Part shown: piece by piece, positions 5,960-9,913 of the stretch
Position numbering within the stretch: the first letter of the stretch is position 1
Layout of the letters: every line of letters begins with the position of its first letter
DNA from: an uncultured Phaeodactylibacter sp.
GTDB taxonomy: Bacteria; Bacteroidota; Bacteroidia; Chitinophagales; Saprospiraceae
Assembly: GCA_913062745.1 (NCBI GenBank)
Contig: CAJXXJ010000089.1
Span: 1-9,913, forward strand
Direction: 5' to 3'
Length of the DNA stretch: 9,913 bases
Translations under genes and position numbers: made by a program
Notes under the pieces: generated by a model
Told to the model about the DNA's origin: nothing
What the model saw: the letters and a program-made list of their open reading frames with translations, nothing else
Databases searched by the model: none

Positions 5960-7505
5960 TCGATTCGTGTGGCTTGCCTTTCTTCAGCCGCACCTCGTAC
6001 AGGTCCGTACGCCGGTCTTTCAGAGTATTGACGCTGCCGTACTCGTGCAGCTCTTTGAGCAGCTCAAGGTTCACATCAGCAATAACGGTCATCTCTGTAT
6101 TCGGCGTAGCTTCTGAACGGATAGCGTTGGTAGGGAAGGCAAAATCCGAAGGCGTAAAAATGGCAGATTGGGCGTAGTTGATGTCCATGTTGTTCACACG
6201 CGGCAGGTTGCCTACCGCGCCGGCAATTACTACGTAGCATTCGTTTTCTATAGCGCGGGCCTGCGCGCACAGCCGTACACGGTTGTAGCCGTTTTGGGTA
6301 TCCGTCAGAAAAGGTACGAACAGCAGCTGCATACCCTGATTGGCGTAGATGCGGGCCAGCTCGGGGAATTCGACATCATAGCAGATGAGAATGCCGACCT
6401 TTCCGCAATCGGTATCAAAGACTTTGAGCTCGTGCCCTCCTTTCATGCCCCAGGCATCCCGCTCGGAAGGCGTAATGTGCACCTTCTGGTACTTCTCCCA
6501 GGTACCGTCGCGGCGGCACAGGTAGGAGACGTTGTACAGATGACCGTCCTCCTCTACCTTGGGCATGCTGCCGGTGATGATGTTGACGTTGTAAGAGACC
6601 GCAAATTCGGTGAATTTCTCCCGGAGTGCGTTGGTGTAGCCCGCCAGTTCGCGTATAGCCCGCGCCTCACCCAGGTGGTTATAATCCGCCATCAGCGGCG
6701 CTTCAAAAAACTCGGGGAAGAGGATGAAATCCGACTGATAATCACTGACGGCATCCACGAAGTATTCCACCTGCCGGATGAGGGCATCAAAATTAGGGAA
6801 CAGCCGCATTTGCCACTGCACGATGCCGATGCGCACGTCCGACTTGGGGGTGTTGATCAGCTTCTCTTCTTCCTGATAGTAGATGTTGTTCCACTCCAGC
6901 AGCGTTGCGTATTCCCGCGAGGCCTTGTCCTCCGGCAGGTAGTTTTTGAGGATTTTGCGGACGTGAAAGTCGTTGGACAGCTGGAAGGTCAGGGTCGGGT
7001 CGTAGATTTCCTTCAGCTTCACCTGATCGATGTACTGCCGGGGCGTTAGCTCTTTAGCAAACTCGCGGTACTTGGGTATACGCCCGCCGGCGATGATGGA
7101 GCGCAGGTTCAGCGCCTCACAGAGCTCTTTGCGGGCATCGTACATCCGGCGCCCCAACCGCATGCCACGGTACTCCGGGTGCACAAACAGTTCAATGCCG
7201 TATAGCACATCTCCATCGGCATCGTGGGTATTGAAAGTTTCATTACCGGTAATTTGCTCGTAGGTATGCTTGTCGCCGTACTTGTCATAATTCACGATGA
7301 TAGACAGCGCACAGGCCGCCACTTTCCCATCCACCACTACACACAACTGCCCTTCCGGGAAAATCTTCAGCAGCTTGGCAATAGCCTGCCGGTTCCAGTG
7401 CGTCACCCCGCCACCGGAGTAAGCCTGAATCATAGCGTCTTTCAGGCCGATGTAATCCTCCAGGGTGAGGTTGCGTAGTTCTATCTTTTTTGCTGCTACT
7501 TCCAT
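5916..7505 (-). CDS. Two-domain GNAT acetyltransferase/carbon-nitrogen hydrolase
   Basis: The 529-residue protein joins an N-terminal GNAT domain (about residues 8-160) to a C-terminal nitrilase-superfamily domain (about 223-515). The GNAT acetyl-CoA loop is visible as VHPEYRGMRLGRRMY (108-122). The nitrilase triad is Glu265 (FPEFF), Lys341 (YQKVHITP) and Cys375 (ICYDVEFPE), all in standard context, so the amidase half should be active. This architecture is a known conserved family, but its substrate is not established. It may couple acetyl transfer with hydrolysis of an amide or a C-N bond in one pathway. It should be cytoplasmic, as no signal is seen. The start is ATG 7503-7505; a GTG-free extension to ATG 7545-7547 exists but would add only unconserved residues. 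It lies 57 nt after the response-regulator gene on the same strand and is probably co-transcribed with it. Its 3' end overlaps the convergent esterase gene by 44 nt. Confidence 0.9.
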   Translation of the reverse strand: MEVAAKKIELRNLTLEDYIGLKDAMIQAYSGGGVTHWNRQAIAKLLKIFPEGQLCVVVDGKVAACALSIIVNYDKYGDKHTYEQITGNETFNTHDADGDVLYGIELFVHPEYRGMRLGRRMYDARKELCEALNLRSIIAGGRIPKYREFAKELTPRQYIDQVKLKEIYDPTLTFQLSNDFHVRKILKNYLPEDKASREYATLLEWNNIYYQEEEKLINTPKSDVRIGIVQWQMRLFPNFDALIRQVEYFVDAVSDYQSDFILFPEFFEAPLMADYNHLGEARAIRELAGYTNALREKFTEFAVSYNVNIITGSMPKVEEDGHLYNVSYLCRRDGTWEKYQKVHITPSERDAWGMKGGHELKVFDTDCGKVGILICYDVEFPELARIYANQGMQLLFVPFLTDTQNGYNRVRLCAQARAIENECYVVIAGAVGNLPRVNNMDINYAQSAIFTPSDFAFPTNAIRSEATPNTEMTVIADVNLELLKELHEYGSVNTLKDRRTDLYEVRLKKGKPHESITDLPAQRIVPSNR

Positions 7506-7562
7506 GCTTATCTTTTTTGACGATCTTCTAACACCGCTGTGGGCCATGATGTTGTACCCGCT

Positions 7563-8240
7563 TTACTCCCCGGCCCGCAGGGTATAGCCCAGCCCGTAAA
7601 CCGTATGTATCACTTCCGTTGCTCCGGCTGCGCGCAGCTTCTGCCGCAGGTTTTTTACGTGGGCGTAAAGAAAGTCAAAAGTCTCTGCCTCCTCCATAGG
7701 GTCGCCCCACAAATATTCGGAAAGCTGACTCTTGCTGACTACGCGGTTGCGGTGCCGGGCCAGGTAGAAAAGCAGGTCAAACTCCTTCGGGCTGAGCACC
7801 ACCCGCTGCTCCCCTACCCACAGCTGACGCTCATCCGCCCGGATGCGCAGTGCCCCAAGCTCCAGCTCCTGCGCCGGATAGCCGGACTGACGCCGGGCGA
7901 TGGCTCGCAGCCGGGCGCTGAGCTCCTCCTCCTGTACAGGTTGTGGGAGCACATCATCGTAGCCGGCATCAAGCGCAGCCACTATCGCCGAGCTGCGGCC
8001 CTCTTCCAATAAAAACACCACCGCTGTGTTTATCCCTTCCGACCGGATAGCCGGTGCCCATTGCAGGCTTTGCGCCGAAAGCTGCTCCGCTACCACCACC
8101 GCATCGTAATCGTACTGATTCAGCCGCTTCCAGAATACAGCGTAAGTATCCGCCGCCTCGCACCGCCAGCCCAGCCGCCGGAAGTAGACGGGCAGCCGGC
8201 TGAGCATGTGCTTCTGCGGGCTTCCTAACAATATCTTCAC
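7563..8240 (-). CDS. OmpR-family regulator with degenerate (non-phosphorylatable) receiver
   Basis: The 225-residue protein has the standard two-domain length. The C-terminal winged-helix domain (about residues 125-222) is intact: LSPKEFDLLFYLARHRNRVVS, then LWGD, YAHVKNLRQKL and VYGLGYTL, all hallmarks of OmpR/PhoB DNA-binding domains. The N-terminal receiver fold is recognisable (MKILL..., GYDDVLPQPVQEEEL), but its active site is gone. The acidic pair after strand one is replaced by SPQ (7-9), the phospho-acceptor Asp by Ala51 (VVVAEQL), and the conserved Lys before Pro by Gln100. It is therefore probably an atypical regulator controlled by something other than Asp phosphorylation. No histidine kinase is adjacent. 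It diverges from the SM-20-like oxygenase across 54 nt containing phased repeats that could be its operator. The GNAT/nitrilase gene follows on the same strand. Confidence 0.9.
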   Translation of the reverse strand: MKILLGSPQKHMLSRLPVYFRRLGWRCEAADTYAVFWKRLNQYDYDAVVVAEQLSAQSLQWAPAIRSEGINTAVVFLLEEGRSSAIVAALDAGYDDVLPQPVQEEELSARLRAIARRQSGYPAQELELGALRIRADERQLWVGEQRVVLSPKEFDLLFYLARHRNRVVSKSQLSEYLWGDPMEEAETFDFLYAHVKNLRQKLRAAGATEVIHTVYGLGYTLRAGE

Positions 8241-8245
8241 TACTC

Positions 8246-8283
8246 GAATTTATTTTGCCAAAATTCAGAATTTATTCAGAATT
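8246..8283. promoter_or_regulatory. Phased 11-bp direct repeats, candidate OmpR-type operator
   Basis: ATTCAGAATT occurs at 8263-8272 and again at 8274-8283, a period of exactly 11 bp. GAATTTATT occurs at 8246-8254 and 8268-8276, 22 bp apart. GAATT is thus found at 8246, 8268 and 8279, all on one 11-bp phase; the slot at 8257 is occupied by unrelated sequence. OmpR/PhoB-family proteins bind tandem direct repeats with this period. The site lies between the divergent regulator (start 8240) and oxygenase (start 8295 or 8316) genes, suggesting autoregulation and control of the oxygenase. The link is inferred. Confidence 0.5.
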
Positions 8284-8294
8284 GGGGTGGTTTT

Positions 8295-8963
8295 TTGCGA
8301 AAAATATCGAAGCGGGTGACCACTCAACAGCCATTATCTCAGGAAGAGCAGCTTTTCGAAACTGCCATCAGCAGCATCCTTACACAGGGCTACGCTATTG
8401 TCGACGGATTTCTGCCTTCGGAAGCTACCTCAGCTATCCTTCAGGATTTGCAGCAGGCTTTTGCCGAAGGCCGCTTCGATCAGGCCGGCATTGGCAATCA
8501 GCAGTCCTATCAAATGAATCAGGAAATCCGGCGCGACCGTATCCACTGGCTGGACCATAAGCAGCCTCCGGCTCCCTGCCAGCTTTTTTTCTCCCGGCTG
8601 CAGGAGATGATTGCTTACTTCAACCGGACCTGCTATCTGGGCATTCGTGACCTGGAGATGCACTACGCCCGCTACGGAGCCGGCGGTTTCTACAAGCGCC
8701 ACCTCGATGTCTTCCACCGCAGTCAGGCCCGCAAGCTGTCCGCCATTTTCTACCTGAACGAAAACTGGCAGGAGGCGGATGGCGGCGCGCTCGTGATGTA
8801 CTTCCCGCAGGAAGACGGCGGCGAGCACAGCCTGAAAGTACTGCCGGAAGCCGGCCGCCTCGTGCTGTTCAACAGTCAGCTGATCGAGCACGAAGTGCAA
8901 CAATCCGCCCGGGAGCGCTGCAGCATCACCGGCTGGTTGAAAGACGAGCCTGCTCTTTTTTAA
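8295..8963 (+). CDS. SM-20/PHD-like 2-oxoglutarate Fe(II) oxygenase (putative prolyl hydroxylase)
   Basis: The 222-residue protein has the double-stranded beta-helix iron site: His136 and Asp138 (KRHLDVF), His199 (IEHEV), and Arg208 (RCSITGW) for binding 2-oxoglutarate. The stretches IRRDRIHWLD, YLGIRDLEMHYARYGAGGFYK and LSAIFYLNENWQEADGG match the bacterial SM-20/PPHD group, relatives of animal HIF prolyl hydroxylases. The Pseudomonas member hydroxylates a proline of elongation factor Tu. By analogy this enzyme may hydroxylate a protein proline using O2 and 2-oxoglutarate, probably in the cytoplasm; the target here is not known. The start is uncertain. TTG 8295-8297 has GGGGTGG 4 nt upstream, while GTG 8316-8318 would shorten it by seven residues; both precede the conserved region. 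No ATG is available. It diverges from the degenerate response regulator. Confidence 0.88.
   Translation: MRKISKRVTTQQPLSQEEQLFETAISSILTQGYAIVDGFLPSEATSAILQDLQQAFAEGRFDQAGIGNQQSYQMNQEIRRDRIHWLDHKQPPAPCQLFFSRLQEMIAYFNRTCYLGIRDLEMHYARYGAGGFYKRHLDVFHRSQARKLSAIFYLNENWQEADGGALVMYFPQEDGGEHSLKVLPEAGRLVLFNSQLIEHEVQQSARERCSITGWLKDEPALF
8299..8306 (-). promoter_or_regulatory. Weak candidate -7 element for the regulator gene (TATTTTTC)
   Basis: Read on the minus strand, TATTTTTC matches seven of eight TAnnTTTG positions. A TTG (8325-8327 on the plus strand as CAA) lies about 18 nt upstream, where the -33 element is expected. Transcription would begin near 8292, placing the phased repeats inside the regulator's leader, a position suited to self-repression. 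It falls within the start of the oxygenase gene, so the call is tentative. Confidence 0.25.
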
Positions 8964-8995
8964 TGCAGCGGTAAACTGCTGAGGTTTATTAGCTG

Positions 8996-9003
8996 TATCT
9001 TTA
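8996..9003 (+). promoter_or_regulatory. Candidate Bacteroidota -7 element (TATCTTTA)
   Basis: TATCTTTA matches seven of eight positions of TAnnTTTG and lies 25 nt before the deacylase ATG, in the 65-nt gap after the oxygenase stop. No clear -33 TTTG was found. It would give the deacylase its own promoter. Confidence 0.4.
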
Positions 9004-9028
9004 GCAGGCTTACAAAATATAATTAAGT

Positions 9029-9913
9029 ATGGACCATTCCTATACGGCCCTTCCGGCCGATGCCCCTGTCATTCGTGAACTTCAACCGGAGGATGTACCC
9101 CGTGGCGAGGTACGCCGCTTCTGGCTCCACCTGGTTACTGATGGTATGGGCCTGCCGGTTTTCATTCCTGTTATTGTAGCCAGAGGTAAGGGGGATGGCC
9201 CGGTGGTAGGCCTGACGGCGGCTGTACATGGTAACGAACTCAACGGCATCCCTGTCATTCAGCGTTTATTCCGCGAGCTGGAAGGCCGCGAGCTCAACGG
9301 GACCGTAGTGGGTATTCCGGTAGTCAACTTACCCTCGCTGCTGCGCCGGGAACGCCGCTTTATTGACGGCGTAGACCTCAACCACATTATGCCTGGCAAA
9401 CCGGATGGCAACGTCAGTCAGGTCTACGCTTACCGTATCGTTAACTGGATTGTACGCAAATTCGATTACCTGATTGACTTGCACACGGCCAGCTTCGGGC
9501 GCGTCAACTCTTACTACATCCGGGCCGATATGAACGACCCGGTCACCAAGCGGATGGCTTTGCTGCAAAACGCGCAGATCATCGTCCACAACCCACCGTC
9601 GGATGGTACGCTGCGCGGGGCTGCCGATGAGCTCGGCATCCACGCCATTACGCTTGAGGTGGGTAATCCCAATACTTTCCAAAAGGGCCATATCCGCTCC
9701 AGCCTGACCGGTATTTTTAATGTGCTCACCGATCTCGAGATGATTGACGATACGGTAGAGGAGCCGGAGGAAGAAGCGGTCATTTGCCACGATTCCTTCT
9801 GGATGTACACGGATACCGGGGGGATACTTACAGTTCAACCGCAGGTTACGCAATCTGTAGCTGCCGGTGAGGAAGTGGCTACCCTGAGAAGCATCTTCGG
9901 AGACCTGATCCGG
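9029..9913 (+). CDS. Succinylglutamate desuccinylase/aspartoacylase-family zinc hydrolase, N-terminal part
   Basis: The gene starts at ATG 9029-9031 and runs off the right edge; 295 residues are visible. The zinc-binding motif HGNE (His67, Glu70) and the third ligand His152 (DLHTASFGR) are present. Glu210 (LEVGNP) is the likely catalytic glutamate. DLNHIMPG (117-123) corresponds to the DLNRxFPG substrate loop of AstE/AspA-type M14 enzymes. It should remove an acyl or aminoacyl group from an N-acylated amino acid or a peptide-like substrate. A C-terminal beta domain appears to begin after about residue 250 (VICHDSFWMYTDTGG...), as in the larger deacylase members. In many Bacteroidota and proteobacteria such deacylases stand beside rimK-like ATP-grasp genes; whether that holds here is outside the window. 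It has a possible promoter of its own at 8996-9003. Confidence 0.9.
   Translation, partial: MDHSYTALPADAPVIRELQPEDVPRGEVRRFWLHLVTDGMGLPVFIPVIVARGKGDGPVVGLTAAVHGNELNGIPVIQRLFRELEGRELNGTVVGIPVVNLPSLLRRERRFIDGVDLNHIMPGKPDGNVSQVYAYRIVNWIVRKFDYLIDLHTASFGRVNSYYIRADMNDPVTKRMALLQNAQIIVHNPPSDGTLRGAADELGIHAITLEVGNPNTFQKGHIRSSLTGIFNVLTDLEMIDDTVEEPEEEAVICHDSFWMYTDTGGILTVQPQVTQSVAAGEEVATLRSIFGDLIR

Noticed and set aside
6168..7049. Plus-strand ORF (293 codons) opposite the GNAT/nitrilase gene
   Set aside because: It is antisense to intact catalytic motifs on the other strand, with Val/Asp/His-heavy composition typical of a mirrored frame.
8964..8990. Possible terminator after the oxygenase gene
   Set aside because: Only a 4-5 bp inverted repeat (GCAG/CTGC) is present, without a clear T-run.

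Overview
The window looks like chromosomal DNA of a Bacteroidota bacterium, most likely from the Saprospiria/Lewinella side of the phylum. That placement is an inference from three things: protein flavour (a two-domain GNAT/carbon-nitrogen hydrolase, a YejK-type nucleoid protein, small membrane proteins), moderately high GC, and several matches to the Bacteroidota -7 promoter element TAnnTTTG. I see no rRNA, tRNA, CRISPR array, transposase, integrase or phage gene. This is mostly an ordinary chromosomal region rather than a mobile island.

Layout, left to right. (1) The C-terminal part of a membrane-bound polyferredoxin runs off the left edge (2..532, +). (2) A short convergent gap holds a G-rich repeat tract and a 10-bp hairpin. 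(3) A 37-kDa-type nucleoid-associated protein (707..1741, -) diverges from an exported or membrane-anchored alpha/beta hydrolase (1827..2897, +). The last 25 codons of the hydrolase run antisense into a four-helix membrane protein gene (2820..3230, -). (4) A small two-helix membrane protein (3489..3737, -) is followed by a good intrinsic terminator. (5) A 340-nt gene-poor gap contains a second, perfect minus-strand terminator hairpin with no obvious gene feeding it. (6) A ModC-like ABC ATPase (4078..4971, +) is followed after 13 nt by a lipoprotein PHB-depolymerase/feruloyl-esterase-like hydrolase (4985..5959, +). The latter overlaps tail-to-tail with the GNAT/nitrilase fusion (5916..7505, -). 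(7) An OmpR-family regulator with a degenerate receiver (7563..8240, -) diverges from an SM-20/PHD-like prolyl-hydroxylase-type 2-oxoglutarate oxygenase (8295..8963, +). Phased 11-bp direct repeats lie between them. (8) The N-terminal 295 residues of an AstE/AspA-type zinc deacylase run off the right edge (9029.., +).

The unit most worth following up is region 7. There, an OmpR-type DNA-binding protein that appears unable to be phosphorylated sits head-to-head with a relative of oxygen-sensing prolyl hydroxylases. The gap between them contains GAATT elements at 11- and 22-bp spacing, which is the geometry OmpR/PhoB-type proteins bind. The functional link is inferred. The remaining genes look like independent housekeeping or metabolic functions whose neighbours do not clearly define a pathway.
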